Below, in pieces: positions 27,170-37,109 of a stretch of 64,000 bases of DNA; positions within the stretch are counted from its first letter, which is position 1, and each line of letters opens with the position of its first letter. Made by a program: the position numbers and the translations under genes. The stretch is taken from the NCBI GenBank assembly GCA_021325145.1, contig JAJPHR010000056.1, positions 183,144 through 247,143 of the forward strand. Direction: 5' to 3'. The notes beneath the pieces are model-generated. The model was not told the DNA's origin and did no database searches. It was given only the letters and a program-made list of their open reading frames with translations. This DNA is from Verrucomicrobiota bacterium. Lineage in GTDB: Bacteria; Verrucomicrobiota; Verrucomicrobiia; Limisphaerales; Pedosphaeraceae.

Positions 27170-30103
27170 ATGTTAGTTACTGAGAAGCCCACAAATCACC
27201 AGGATCTGAACCCAGCGGGCAAGCCATCCACATCGGCTGCAGCTTCCGATGGCGTCGGCCAGCTCCGGCCCACGGATTCGTTCGCCCGGCGCCACATCGG
27301 CCCGGACGCGGCCGCGTCACGGCAAATGCTGGAAACGCTCGGTTTTACAGACTTGGAGGCACTAATCGACGCGGCGGTTCCAAAGGAAATCCGGCTGTCG
27401 CGCCCCCTGCAACTGCCGCCGGCCCGGGGTGAACATGAGGCGCTGACCGAGTTGAGAGCAATTGCCGCTCAAAACCAGGTTTTCCGTTCGTTCATTGGGA
27501 TGGGCTACTCAGACTGTGTAACCCCGCCGGTCATTCAGCGCAACGTGCTGGAGAATCCGGGCTGGTACACCCAATACACCCCCTACCAGGCCGAGATTGC
27601 CCAGGGCCGGTTGGAAGCGTTGCTGAACTTTCAAACGATGGTCGGCAACTTGACGGGCCTGGAGATCGCCAACGCCTCGCTGCTCGACGAGGGCACAGCG
27701 GCCGCGGAAGCCATGCACATGTGCCAGGACTTGCGTCCGGCACGGGATACGTTCTTCGTCTCGGAGGAATGCCACCCGCAAACCATCGCCGTGGTGCAAA
27801 CGCGCGCCAAACCGCTGGGCATCCAGGTGGTGGTGGGCGATCACGAATCGTTCCAGTTTAACGACAAGGTTTTTGGAGCGCTCGTGCAATATCCAGGAAC
27901 GTACGGGGATGTTCACGACTATACGGCCTTTGTGGAACGGGCGCACGCGGTGGAGGCGCTGGTGACAGTGGCCGCGGATTTGCTCAGCTTGACCCTGTTG
28001 CGTCCGCCGGGCGAGTTCGGGGCGGACATTGCCGTGGGGAGCGCACAACGGTTCGGCGTGCCGCTGGGCTATGGCGGCCCGCACGCGGCCTATTTCGCCA
28101 CGCGCGACGCGCACAAGCGCCACATGCCCGGACGCATTGTCGGCGTATCCAGGGATTCCCGGGGACGACCGGCGTTGCGGCTGTCTTTGCAAACACGCGA
28201 GCAGCATATCCGGCGGGAGAAGGCCACGAGCAACATTTGCACAGCACAGGCGCTGTTGGCCAATATGGCGGCGCTCTACGCCGTGTATCATGGCCCGGGG
28301 GGCTTGCGCCAAATCGCGCGGCGGGTTCATTTGCTCACCTCCATTTTAGCCAAGGGACTGGAACGGCTTGGCTTCGTCGTCAGCACAGTGACTTTCTTCG
28401 ATACGCTCCGGATAAACCTGGGCAAACGAACCGCCGCCGAAATCATTCGGCAGGCCGAGGCACAATGCATCAACCTGCGGATGATCGACGCGCAGACGAT
28501 TGGCATCTCGCTGGACGAAACGGCCACGGAAAAGGATTTGGTCGATCTTTTCCAAATCTTTAATGGCGGCAAAACGCCGGAGTTCAGTGTCGGTGAACTG
28601 GCGTCGCAGGCCGAAGCCGGTTATCGCGCGCCGTTTGCCCGCACGAGCGCGTACTTGGAACATCCGGTTTTCAATCGCTATCACAGCGAGACGGAGATGC
28701 TCCGTTACTTGCGGCGATTGGAATCACGGGATCTGTCGCTGACGACCTCGATGATCCCGCTCGGGTCGTGCACCATGAAACTGAACGCGACGGTCGAAAT
28801 GCTTCCGGTTTCCTGGCCGGAGTTCGGCCAATTGCACCCTTTTGCGCCGCTCCGGCAAACGCATGGTTACCAAACGCTGTTCCAACAACTGGAAGAATGG
28901 CTGGCGGAGATCACTGGTTTCGCCGGAATCTCGCTGCAGCCCAATGCCGGATCGCAAGGGGAATATGCCGGCCTGCTGGTCATCCGCGAATATCACCAGC
29001 ATCGCGGCGAAGGGCATCGCAACGTGTGCCTGATTCCACAATCCGCCCACGGCACCAATCCCGCCAGCGCCGTGCTGGCCGGGATGAAAGTGGTGGCGGT
29101 GGCCTGTGACGAAGAAGGCAACATCAATGTGGCCGATCTCAAGGCGAAGGCGGAAGCCCATCGGCAGGACCTGGGCGCTTTGATGGTAACTTATCCGTCC
29201 ACGCACGGGGTCTTCGAACGCACGATTAAGGAAATTTGCGAGATCATTCACGCCCACGGCGGCCAGGTCTATATGGATGGCGCGAATATGAACGCCCAAG
29301 TGGGGATTTGCCGGCCGGCGGACATGGGCGCGGATGTCTGCCATTTGAACCTGCACAAAACCTTTTGCATTCCGCACGGCGGCGGCGGGCCGGGAATGGG
29401 GCCGATCGGCGTGGCCGAACACCTGGTGCCCTTCCTGCCCGGCCACGTGGTGGTGAACCTGGGCGGCGAAAGTCCCATTGGCGCGGTTTCCGCCGCGCCC
29501 TGGGGAAGCGCGAGCATTTTGCCGATCTCCTGGGTTTACATTGCGGCGATGGGCGGCACGGGCCTGACGCAGGCCACCAAGGTCGCCATCCTGAACGCCA
29601 ATTACATTGCGCGGCGGCTGGAACCTTGTTTCCCGGTGCTCTACAAAGGACCCGGAAACCTTGTCGCGCACGAATGCATCCTGGACCTTCGGCAGTTCAA
29701 AAGCGTGACCGTGGAGGACGTGGCGAAACGGTTGATGGATTATGGTTTTCATGCGCCGACGATTTCCTGGCCGGTCCCCGGCACGATGATGGTGGAACCG
29801 ACCGAAAGCGAATCAAAGGCGGAGTTGGACCGGTTCTGCGACGCGATGATTCAGATTCACGCGGAGATCAAAGCCATCGAGTCCGGCCAGGCGGATCGGC
29901 AGAATAACCTGCTCAAGAATGCCCCCCACACAGCAGACATGCTGGCTACCGACCAATGGGAGCACCCTTATTCCCGCGAACAGGCCGGGTATCCCATCCA
30001 ATGGCTGCACGAGCACAAGTTCTGGCCGTACGTGGGCCGCATCGACAACGTGTACGGCGATCGAAATTTGGTGTGTTCTTGTGCGGGGATGGAAGGTTAT
30101 TGA
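27170..30103 (+). CDS. gcvP: Glycine dehydrogenase (decarboxylating), P protein
   Basis: 977 residues, full length for the single-chain P protein. The N-terminal [20 protein letters not shown] block and the PLP site [20 protein letters not shown] (lysine near 730) are clear; the two halves repeat the aminotransferase-like fold. The enzyme decarboxylates glycine and transfers the aminomethyl group to the lipoyl group of GcvH in the glycine cleavage system. gcvT and gcvH are not in this window. The end overlaps the convergent response regulator by 7 bases. Confidence 0.96.
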   Translation: MLVTEKPTNHQDLNPAGKPSTSAAASDGVGQLRPTDSFARRHIGPDAAASRQMLETLGFTDLEALIDAAVPKEIRLSRPLQLPPARGEHEALTELRAIAAQNQVFRSFIGMGYSDCVTPPVIQRNVLENPGWYTQYTPYQAEIAQGRLEALLNFQTMVGNLTGLEIANASLLDEGTAAAEAMHMCQDLRPARDTFFVSEECHPQTIAVVQTRAKPLGIQVVVGDHESFQFNDKVFGALVQYPGTYGDVHDYTAFVERAHAVEALVTVAADLLSLTLLRPPGEFGADIAVGSAQRFGVPLGYGGPHAAYFATRDAHKRHMPGRIVGVSRDSRGRPALRLSLQTREQHIRREKATSNICTAQALLANMAALYAVYHGPGGLRQIARRVHLLTSILAKGLERLGFVVSTVTFFDTLRINLGKRTAAEIIRQAEAQCINLRMIDAQTIGISLDETATEKDLVDLFQIFNGGKTPEFSVGELASQAEAGYRAPFARTSAYLEHPVFNRYHSETEMLRYLRRLESRDLSLTTSMIPLGSCTMKLNATVEMLPVSWPEFGQLHPFAPLRQTHGYQTLFQQLEEWLAEITGFAGISLQPNAGSQGEYAGLLVIREYHQHRGEGHRNVCLIPQSAHGTNPASAVLAGMKVVAVACDEEGNINVADLKAKAEAHRQDLGALMVTYPSTHGVFERTIKEICEIIHAHGGQVYMDGANMNAQVGICRPADMGADVCHLNLHKTFCIPHGGGGPGMGPIGVAEHLVPFLPGHVVVNLGGESPIGAVSAAPWGSASILPISWVYIAAMGGTGLTQATKVAILNANYIARRLEPCFPVLYKGPGNLVAHECILDLRQFKSVTVEDVAKRLMDYGFHAPTISWPVPGTMMVEPTESESKAELDRFCDAMIQIHAEIKAIESGQADRQNNLLKNAPHTADMLATDQWEHPYSREQAGYPIQWLHEHKFWPYVGRIDNVYGDRNLVCSCAGMEGY

Positions 30104-30606
30104 GGTTTCCCCCCTGCTCTCTCAGCCATCGGGAGGGTCGCGAGCCAGGCGGTGAGCTGCGCGGTTTCCATCGGCTTGATAAAAAATGAAGTGAGGTGAA
30201 GGGTGGATGCCTCGTCCGCATCTTTGGGATCGCGTGACCCGGTGACAATGATCACGTGCAGGTCTTTGAGGGCCGGTTGAGTGCGCATCCAGCGGATGAG
30301 ATCGCTGCCGCGGCCATCCGGCAGCGTGAGATCCACCGCCACAAGAAAAGGCAGCGTGTGGACCTGATGAGAGGAGAAGTTGCTGAATTCAGCCAGATAG
30401 GCAAATGCGGCCCGCAAGGTGCACAAGACCACCAGTTGCGCGTCTGGTCGCGCCCGCTTTAACGCTCTGTCGAACAGAAAGGCGTCATGCGGGTCGTCTT
30501 CGACAAACATAAAGACTTCAGCGGGCACAACGGAATTCGATGGTAAGGCTGGCAAGGGTCGAAGATATGGGGTGATTACCCCAACGAAAATAGTGTAGGA
30601 ACTCAC
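30097..30606 (-). CDS. Response regulator receiver (CheY-like) protein
   Basis: Up to 169 residues; the receiver domain runs from about residue 33 ([12 protein letters not shown]) with the phosphoacceptor in [11 protein letters not shown], the threonine strand IIVTGSRDP and the lysine in FIKPME. No output domain is present. The first 30 residues are not typical; a later GTG start near [13 protein letters not shown] is more plausible, so the 5' end is uncertain. No histidine kinase lies next to it, so the partner is unknown. Confidence 0.8.
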   Translation of the reverse strand: MSSYTIFVGVITPYLRPLPALPSNSVVPAEVFMFVEDDPHDAFLFDRALKRARPDAQLVVLCTLRAAFAYLAEFSNFSSHQVHTLPFLVAVDLTLPDGRGSDLIRWMRTQPALKDLHVIIVTGSRDPKDADEASTLHLTSFFIKPMETAQLTAWLATLPMAERAGGKPQ

Positions 30607-30624
30607 TCCCGACCATCAAACCCC

Positions 30625-31143
30625 TCAGTGCATCACCAAACGATAGTATCGCCTTGGAAATGAACCGGAGTTGGTGTCCTGAAAGTTCACCCAGGAATTT
30701 GTCGCAGCCACCGCCGTCTGGCCGATGGAGGCCCAAGATTTCAAATCGGTGCTGGCCTGAACGTCGTACCAGTGGCCTGGAGCGACGGGAAATTTCAAAG
30801 TGGCGCCGGACTGGCTGGTTCCGATCAGGCGCAACATTCCCGGCACAAGATAGGCCACTTCGCTTGAAGGGATGCTTTCGACGCGGGCGGAATTGTAGGC
30901 GGTGACCACAAAGTAGTTCGTCTGGCCTTCCTTCAATCCGGAGATTGTGGCGGTGGTGTTCGTGCCGACGTCGAGACGGCTCGAATAATTTCCGCTCTGG
31001 CTGCCGGAGTAAACCGCATAGCCCATGGTGTCCGGTGTGGCGTTGGGATGCCAGGCGAGCGTCACGCTCTGCCCGGCTTGCGTCGCCACGCTGCCGGACA
31101 CACAAGATAAAATTGCTCCCAGAAGCCCGATGGTTTTGCCCAT
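30625..31143 (-). CDS. Exported FN3-domain protein
   Basis: About 172 residues from the ATG at 31143 (MGKTIGLLGAILSCVSG) with a signal peptide cut after VATQA. An FN3 domain follows (SVTLAWHPNATPDTMGY..YFVVTAYNSARVES) and a small C-terminal module that ends with YYRLVMH, similar in style to the ends of the proteins at 3-3152 and 34484-35446. It may be a surface or carbohydrate-associated protein. Confidence 0.72.
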   Translation of the reverse strand: MGKTIGLLGAILSCVSGSVATQAGQSVTLAWHPNATPDTMGYAVYSGSQSGNYSSRLDVGTNTTATISGLKEGQTNYFVVTAYNSARVESIPSSEVAYLVPGMLRLIGTSQSGATLKFPVAPGHWYDVQASTDLKSWASIGQTAVAATNSWVNFQDTNSGSFPRRYYRLVMH

Positions 31144-31590
31144 TGATCCCCGGCCGATTTGCTTTCCAGTTCCTGATTCCATACTGTTGATTCGTATCTG
31201 TTGTTGAGTGCGGCCGCCACCGTGGCAACCATTTGCGGCTTTAATCAGCAGGAATCATGAAACCGGCGGGCTCCAAATCTCCGATTCACTTGTAGTCCTT
31301 TCGGCTATGAGATAGTACGGACAAAAGCGCACTTTTGCGGGCTGTTCGTGGATGCGAACGGATGACCGAACCGTTCCAGTCGTGCCGGTCGGATCGCACA
31401 GGATAAAACCCATGTCCAGAATTGGGAAGAGACGCCGTACGAGTGGACAAACCGCCGGTCCGGATAATTATGAAGCGCAGAACTCCAGCTCTGCTTGAAC
31501 TTGCGAACTAACCCCACGCAGAGCAGGAGTTCTGCGCTCCGCTTGAGGCGAACCCACGTTTGGATGACGCAGTTTCTTGCGAAGCTGTGC
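31144..31590. other. Gene-free spacer holding a family A repeat
   Basis: 447 bases between the FN3 protein and the cupin gene. The main content is the paired family A element at 31474-31541; the remainder shows no clear gene or promoter. Confidence 0.5.
31474..31541. repeat. Dispersed repeat, family A, paired copy
   Basis: AGCGCAGAACTCCAGCTCTG on the left and CAGAGCAGGAGTTCTGCGCT on the right form a long imperfect inverted repeat around a 20-base loop. Confidence 0.8.
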
Positions 31591-31956
31591 TTAATCCTCG
31601 ACGATGACCGTGTCGCTGTCCTCGTAAGCGGGAGCGCAGCAACAGAGAAGCTTCAGGGTTTCGGGGCCGGTGTTCCAGAGTTTGTGTTTCTGGCCGGCTG
31701 GAATTGCAATCGCGTCGCCAACCTTCACCTCGCGGATCTCGCCTTCAATGCGCATGCGGCCGGTGCCAGCGGTGATGTAATAGATTTCCTCGGTGCGAGG
31801 ATGGTAGTGCTCCTGGGTGGCGCCTCCAACTGAGATGCGCGCCTCCGCCAGGCTTTGGTTGCGGATCACGGAGTTTCGGTAGGCGAGCAGTTCGCGAATC
31901 TCCGAGCCGTCCTTGGTAATGAAAGCCGGCATGTCGTCCAGGTTTCGTATGTCCAT
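31591..31956 (-). CDS. Cupin domain protein
   Basis: 121 residues in one double-stranded beta-helix. Cupin motif 1 is seen as TQEHYHPRTEEIYYITAGTG (His, His, Glu ligands) and motif 2 as AIPAGQKHKLWNTG. Small single-domain cupins include sugar-phosphate isomerases, dioxygenases and regulators of efflux; no function can be chosen. The C-terminus is acidic and contains a CCC triplet (LLCCCAPAYED). Single gene, 159 bases from the next. Confidence 0.87.
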   Translation of the reverse strand: MDIRNLDDMPAFITKDGSEIRELLAYRNSVIRNQSLAEARISVGGATQEHYHPRTEEIYYITAGTGRMRIEGEIREVKVGDAIAIPAGQKHKLWNTGPETLKLLCCCAPAYEDSDTVIVED

Positions 31957-32115
31957 GGCCTGAGGTTAGCCAAGTGGTCGGGGAATTGGGAGGCGGAAAG
32001 ATGGGGCTACCGCAGGGGCATCGCGCTGCGATGTCTCCGCTCGACGACGGGGAAGGCGCAGCGCGCTGTCCCTGCCAAACATGGCAACGGTATCAGGTGC
32101 GCGACTGCCTTCGCC

Positions 32116-32940
32116 TTACTGTCCCACGTCCGGCCGTGTGGCGGGCGGTTGCCAATCGATATGCCAGGACAGGTTCCAAAGCCCTTCCAGCGGCACCAGT
32201 TCCGAATGCCCGTCGGCGAAGCCAATATTAATGGCTCCGGGCAATTTGCTGCCCGGAGCCAGGTTGCGCGGCGCGCTTGAAGCGCTCCGACCTCCATGGC
32301 GGGCGATGGTGAATCTGCCCATATTATCACCCCAAGTCGTCAAAGGACTTCCGGCGTAAAGGTCATGGAACGGTGGCTCGATCTCGGAAGGATTCCCGTC
32401 CACCCAATTCTCATCGGCGAAAACTGGCGTTGCCGAAGGCTTTTGGATATTCGCCTCGCCATTGAAGTACCGGGCCTGATCGGGAGATTGCCAACCCGGC
32501 TCGTGGGTGTAGAGCCAGCTATTCAAACCATAGCTGCCAAAGAAGTTGGTCTTGCCGTCCGAAGTCCAGCGCACCCACGCCTTGTCAGCCGTCCCCTGGC
32601 CATTGCCGCGAGTGGGGATTGGCTCGCGCAATGGAGCGCTGGGGCAGGTGCCGATGCCTTTCTCGCGGGCCGCGACGTTAAACGAACCCATCCACGCACC
32701 GCCGCCGGGAAAGCTTGGATCGTTATAGCCAGGGTGTTTGCCGTTATCGTTGACGTACATCAAACCAATCACACCCAGTTGTTTGACATTGCTGATGCAT
32801 TGAACCCGCAAGGCGCGCAACTTCGCGGAGGACAGCACCGGCAATATGAGCGCGATCAGGATGCCAATGACCGCGATGACGACCAGCAGTTCAATCAACG
32901 TGAAGCCGGATTTTCCAAAATGATGTCGGGCAATGCGCAT
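32116..32940 (-). CDS. DUF1559-type prepilin-like protein
   Basis: 274 residues. The processing signal [18 protein letters not shown] (cut after Gly) and the helix [14 protein letters not shown] are followed by [18 protein letters not shown] and, near the end, [15 protein letters not shown], the typical DUF1559 arrangement. The last 18 residues contain [16 protein letters not shown]. The family forms large sets in Verrucomicrobia and Planctomycetes and is exported by the type II-like machinery. It follows the sigma-factor fusion gene by only 10 bases, so the two are probably co-transcribed. Confidence 0.9.
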   Translation of the reverse strand: MRIARHHFGKSGFTLIELLVVIAVIGILIALILPVLSSAKLRALRVQCISNVKQLGVIGLMYVNDNGKHPGYNDPSFPGGGAWMGSFNVAAREKGIGTCPSAPLREPIPTRGNGQGTADKAWVRWTSDGKTNFFGSYGLNSWLYTHEPGWQSPDQARYFNGEANIQKPSATPVFADENWVDGNPSEIEPPFHDLYAGSPLTTWGDNMGRFTIARHGGRSASSAPRNLAPGSKLPGAINIGFADGHSELVPLEGLWNLSWHIDWQPPATRPDVGQ

Positions 32941-32949
32941 GGATTGGCG

Positions 32950-34332
32950 TCAATGTTCAATGGTTAACCCGACCATGAACGGAGCGGACCCGGCCATCGC
33001 CGAGATATAGTCAACGGATTGGATTTCCTTTTCCGGCTGCGGGTTCACAAAGGCCGTGTCGAACAGGCGCACGCGCGCTCCCTGAGATGCCGCGGCCGGG
33101 TTTTTGCCAGTCCACGCAACAGTAGTGTTGGTATCGCTCGGCACTTTGGCGGGAGCGGCTGGCCAGTCCCACCAATCCAGCACTTCCATACCCTGTCGAA
33201 TGTCAAATCGAGCCTGGTCGCCGTCGGAATAATGCAGGATGAGACTTGCGACCGTCGTTCCCGACGGGTCGGCCATGGCCGAATTGGCGTGCAGGAGATG
33301 AATTCGGCGGCCGCCCGACCTGATTGGGATTCCATCAATGCCCTCGGGAAATTTGTAATCGCGGCGTTTCCACTCAGTTCCTTCAAGTTGAACGACGCCG
33401 TGTATTTCAAACGGTATGCGGTTCAATACGCGTCGTCCTTCACGCAGGCCGTCCAGGAAATTGCTCTCGTAATCAGGCGTCCAACTTCTATCCAGCCTGC
33501 CATTCATATAACGCGAAAGGTCCACGGTTATGAAACCCCGGCTTTCCGCGCGCCGGGAAACCGCCAGCTTAAAGGTAAAGGCGGCTCCGCCAACGAACAA
33601 AAATGCCAGCAGTCCCACGATGGCAATACCCGCTTTTGTCGCTGTGAGGTTTTGAATCAACCCTGCAAAAATGCCGGGCGGACCCAGGGCGACGGCTTTC
33701 GCCAGCGAGGCTTTCGCCACCACGGCTGCCAAACCATCCGGCGGCGACAACATTCCGGCGCTCAGGAAACTTGATAGAGAAACTCCCGACACTGCAATCC
33801 CACTGCGGATCAGAATCGTCCGCAATTTGACCAGCGCACGGCTGACCCGCTTCTGCGCTGCGTCGTCACTAATGCCCAGAGCAGCGCCGACAACTTGAAG
33901 GCTTTTTTGCTCGAAGTAATGCAGCAAAATGGCATTGCGGTCGGCGGCGTTTAACTTGCTCATGGCGGCATCCAAAGCCGGGCGGACCCGGTCCCATTCG
34001 GGAGTTGATTCCGGTGTCAGATCGTGCATGGCGAAAGCTTCTTCTTCACGAATGCGCCGGCGCTGCTCGCCGCGAACCGCTTTGGCGGCGGCAAATCGGG
34101 CGGCTTTATGAAGCCATCCTGGTAAAATGATATCCCGCGGCAACAACCCGGCCTTGCGCGCCAAATCCGTAAATACCGTCTGCGCCACATCTTCGGCCAG
34201 GCTGGCGTCCCCGTTGGCCAGGCGCAAGGCCGTCCCGTACACCAGTCCGAAATGCCGGCAAACCAAGTCGCGAAAAGCTTCTTGATCACCGTTTTCAGTG
34301 AACCAGCGCAACAGAACCGCATCATCGGCCAT
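32950..34332 (-). CDS. ECF sigma factor fused to a membrane-spanning, exported C-terminal domain
   Basis: 460 residues. Region 2 (about 18-90: FRDLVCRHFGLVYGTALRLANG, DVAQTVFTDLARKA) and region 4 (about 120-172: LNAADRNAILLHYFEQKSL..GISDDAAQKRVSRALVKLR) form a complete ECF sigma factor. A linker leads to one membrane helix (about 234-257) and a C-terminal domain of 200 residues with no family I recognise (LSRYMNGRLDRSWTP, GGRRIHLLHANSA, SLILHYSDGDQARFDIRQG). The layout suggests a sigma factor whose activity is linked to an outside signal without a separate anti-sigma factor; this is inference. Confidence 0.85.
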   Translation of the reverse strand: MADDAVLLRWFTENGDQEAFRDLVCRHFGLVYGTALRLANGDASLAEDVAQTVFTDLARKAGLLPRDIILPGWLHKAARFAAAKAVRGEQRRRIREEEAFAMHDLTPESTPEWDRVRPALDAAMSKLNAADRNAILLHYFEQKSLQVVGAALGISDDAAQKRVSRALVKLRTILIRSGIAVSGVSLSSFLSAGMLSPPDGLAAVVAKASLAKAVALGPPGIFAGLIQNLTATKAGIAIVGLLAFLFVGGAAFTFKLAVSRRAESRGFITVDLSRYMNGRLDRSWTPDYESNFLDGLREGRRVLNRIPFEIHGVVQLEGTEWKRRDYKFPEGIDGIPIRSGGRRIHLLHANSAMADPSGTTVASLILHYSDGDQARFDIRQGMEVLDWWDWPAAPAKVPSDTNTTVAWTGKNPAAASQGARVRLFDTAFVNPQPEKEIQSVDYISAMAGSAPFMVGLTIEH

Positions 34333-34483
34333 ACAGATTTCCTCTTATAGCACCCGCGCGGCAGAAAACCCGACAAGAATTCTTTTGCTGCCCGGCGCCA
34401 GCGCACGAAACCGGTGAATTCGTGTCGGATTTTTCATGCTGCGGGTGCTGGAAGGGAAATTAGAACGACCACTCTTGATTACA

Positions 34484-35446
34484 ATGACGATTCGAACCAT
34501 ACCGCCCGACCGACGACTGACATTAACCGCCTTTATCGGACTTGTGGTTCCAATCCTTGCGGCTCTTTGGCCGATAATCAGCATGGCCCAATCGTCGGAT
34601 GATTTCACCACCGATAGTGGCTTGAACGCCAGCCAGTGGACAACCACATCGGGCCAGTTGACGGGACTGGCCGCGAAATTCAACTCCGTGTTGATCGCAC
34701 CCACATTGAGTTTTGGCGGAGCGGGGATGAATTTTTCGGGCGTCAACGCGAGCAACGAACTCGCTGGGGTTCAATCCATCGCTGAGTTCCAGCCGCCGTT
34801 TACGCTGACCACCAGGGTTACCGCTTCCCAGGCCCATGGCAACGCTTATGAAGTGTTTCTCGTCAGCGGGGATTTGGCGCAATGGATGGCTGTGTCCGGC
34901 AATCTCAATCCTGGAAACGGCTCGTTCTTTGGAGTCTGGGTCAATTACGATAACAGTGGGCTGCCCTTCCTAAGCCTGGGCAATAACCTCTATTCGGATC
35001 CCAGCACCAATTCCCCATGCACAGTCCAGATTTTCATCGAGGACACCGGGATTGCGACGGTTTCATTGTATTCGTCGAATGGCGCGATGCTGGGGGTTCA
35101 ATCCGGTTTGAACGTGGGTGCCGGTCTTTTTTATCTCATACTCGGCCAGCGGGAAGGCGGACCCAGAGTGGCGGGCGCAAATGTCGCCACTTGGAAGAAT
35201 GTGTCCATGGTCCCGTTAGCGCCTCCGCCGGTGCTTGCTCCGATAACCTGCAACAGCGGGATGCTGACCCTTTCCTGGAGCACTGTGGCAGGGGCCACGT
35301 ATCAGGTGCAATTCACAACAGACCTCTCATCCCTCCCATGGACCGATCTCGGATCGTCCATCACGGCCAGCACGTCCCTGACAACCACCACCGATTTTCC
35401 CGTCTCCGATCAGCAACGATTCTACCGCGTCGTCGTGGTGTATTAA
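34484..35446 (+). CDS. Exported protein with C-terminal FYRV module
   Basis: 320 residues from the ATG at 34484 (MTIRTIPPDRRL). Signal-like helix (LTAFIGLVVPILAALWPIISMA) followed by DDFTTDSGLNASQW, which resembles concanavalin-like LamG proteins, and a last module ATYQVQFTTDLSSLPW..QRFYRVVVVY of the type found in other exported proteins of this window. A surface or matrix protein is likely; no catalytic site seen. Confidence 0.7.
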   Translation: MTIRTIPPDRRLTLTAFIGLVVPILAALWPIISMAQSSDDFTTDSGLNASQWTTTSGQLTGLAAKFNSVLIAPTLSFGGAGMNFSGVNASNELAGVQSIAEFQPPFTLTTRVTASQAHGNAYEVFLVSGDLAQWMAVSGNLNPGNGSFFGVWVNYDNSGLPFLSLGNNLYSDPSTNSPCTVQIFIEDTGIATVSLYSSNGAMLGVQSGLNVGAGLFYLILGQREGGPRVAGANVATWKNVSMVPLAPPPVLAPITCNSGMLTLSWSTVAGATYQVQFTTDLSSLPWTDLGSSITASTSLTTTTDFPVSDQQRFYRVVVVY

Positions 35447-35537
35447 ATGGCCACAAAAAAGCACAAAAGGCACAGAATCAGATCTTTTACCACGGATGGA
35501 CACGGAGGTTGAAGGATGCAATCAACGAAACGACACA

Positions 35538-36029
35538 TCAACGCGACGATTTTGCGGCGGCTTGTTTGAGGGTTTTGAGGTCGAGTTTCCGCATTTTGAG
35601 CAAGGCTTCCATGACTCGTCCGGCTTTCGCAGTATCCTTGCCGCTGATCAAGTCGCCGAGAATGGAAGGAACGATTTGCCATGAGACTCCATATTTGTCC
35701 TTGAGCCAGCCGCATTGATTTGGTTTGCCGCCTGCCGACAGCTTTTTCCAAAACCTGTCCAACTCGGCCTGGGTTTTGCAGTTCACGACAAACGATATGG
35801 CTTCGGTGAATTTGTAATGTGGGCCTCCGTTGAGAGCGACGAATCTCTGTCCCTCCATCTCGAATTCAACGGTCATGACTGATCCTTTTGGCCGGCCGCT
35901 CGCTTTTGCGGCCGCTTCCCCGTAACGGGCGACTTTCAGCACCTTCACTTTCTTGAAAACGGAGGCGTAAAATTTGACGGCCTCTTCGGCATTGTCATTG
36001 AACCAGAGGAATGGGGTGATTTTTTGCAT
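35538..36029 (-). CDS. VOC family protein (PhnB/3-demethylubiquinone-methyltransferase-like)
   Basis: 163 residues. The N-terminus MQKITPFLWFNDNAEEAVKF and the block FVALNGGPHYKFTEAISFVVNC are typical, as is the C-terminal KYGVSWQIVPSILGDLI. The family has the vicinal-oxygen-chelate fold, usually as homodimers, and includes 3-demethylubiquinone methyltransferase-like and PhnB proteins of unclear function. Single gene near the EamA transporter. Confidence 0.88.
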   Translation of the reverse strand: MQKITPFLWFNDNAEEAVKFYASVFKKVKVLKVARYGEAAAKASGRPKGSVMTVEFEMEGQRFVALNGGPHYKFTEAISFVVNCKTQAELDRFWKKLSAGGKPNQCGWLKDKYGVSWQIVPSILGDLISGKDTAKAGRVMEALLKMRKLDLKTLKQAAAKSSR

Positions 36030-36108
36030 GTCTTGTTTTGGTTGCGGTTGCGTGGCTTAATTTTAGGGTTTCGGATGTTCCTGCGGGACAAAACTTGCGT
36101 GGGTTTGC

Positions 36109-37029
36109 TTATTCCAATGGCAACCAGCGGACACCGAGGACTTTGGGCCATCTCGCCTGGCCGAGAACGACCCCGAGAACGATGAGGGCCATGGCGAACC
36201 AGAACGTGTGCGTCACTGGTTCACCGAGACAGGCCCAAGCCCAACTCATTACACTGAGCGGGAGCAGATTGTTGAACAGAAATACGCGGCTGGTCGGCCA
36301 ATATCGCAGAGCATTGTTCCAGAAGGCGTAAGCGATCACACCGCCCGCGATCATGCAGCAAACCTGCACGAGAATCAGGTCCGTGCGGCACTTCACCCCG
36401 CGCATGGCGACCTCAACCGCCGTCAAGGGCAAGAGCCATGCGCCAGCGCGCCACATCGTGTGCGCTCCGACCTCCGCTCCGGAGAGACTGGCTCCCAGCG
36501 CGCGGCCTTGCCGGCCATAAGCCGTCCAAAGCAGGCTGGCGCTCAACCCGAGGGCTTCCCCCTTCCAATCGGTCCTGCCCTTGAGTGCGGGCCAATTCAA
36601 GACGAGCACGCCCGCGACGGCCAGGGCCGCCGAGCCGTAGAGCTGGGCGGAACGCAGGTTCCAGGCCGGACGTTCCTCCCAAACCAAGGCCCAAACCGGC
36701 GCGGTGCCGAGGTAAAGCGCCACGTGCGAGGCGGAGGTGTATTTCAGCGCGAGGTTGAAGACCACAATGTAAATCGCGAGAGTCAGCCCGCCGCCAAGCC
36801 ATAAATCCCGGCGGGCTTGCGCCGATAAGGGCGTCAGCGTTCCCAGCCAGCGGGTCCAGCGCAGGATTCCCAACAATATCAGCCCCGCGAACAGCAGGCG
36901 CGTGCAGCCGACCCAAATTGGCGGCCACTCGGCGACCAGATACTTGGTGCCCGCGTTGCTCCCGCCCCATAAGAAGATCGCCAGCAACAGCAAAGTGGCA
37001 ATGGGGCCATTTGATTTTTTCTCAAGCAC
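36109..37029 (-). CDS. EamA/DMT family transporter
   Basis: 306 residues with about ten membrane helices in two EamA repeats: the first ATLLLLAIFLWGGSNAGTKYLV and the second starting near ALGLSASLLWTAYGRQ. RPAWNLRSAQLYGSAALAVAGV joins them. It opens with a GTG codon. The DMT superfamily exports amino acids, nucleotides or other small metabolites; substrate unknown. Confidence 0.88.
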   Translation of the reverse strand: MLEKKSNGPIATLLLLAIFLWGGSNAGTKYLVAEWPPIWVGCTRLLFAGLILLGILRWTRWLGTLTPLSAQARRDLWLGGGLTLAIYIVVFNLALKYTSASHVALYLGTAPVWALVWEERPAWNLRSAQLYGSAALAVAGVLVLNWPALKGRTDWKGEALGLSASLLWTAYGRQGRALGASLSGAEVGAHTMWRAGAWLLPLTAVEVAMRGVKCRTDLILVQVCCMIAGGVIAYAFWNNALRYWPTSRVFLFNNLLPLSVMSWAWACLGEPVTHTFWFAMALIVLGVVLGQARWPKVLGVRWLPLE

Positions 37030-37109
37030 CGACTCAGTAAGAAGACTGAAGGACGGAAGCGCAACCGAATTCCAGACTGATGTTTCCGGTTTACGAAGTA
37101 ACCGCCGTT

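Noticed and set aside
28724..29752. Minus-strand frame inside gcvP
   Set aside because: Histidine- and arginine-rich shadow of the GcvP coding sequence without family signs.
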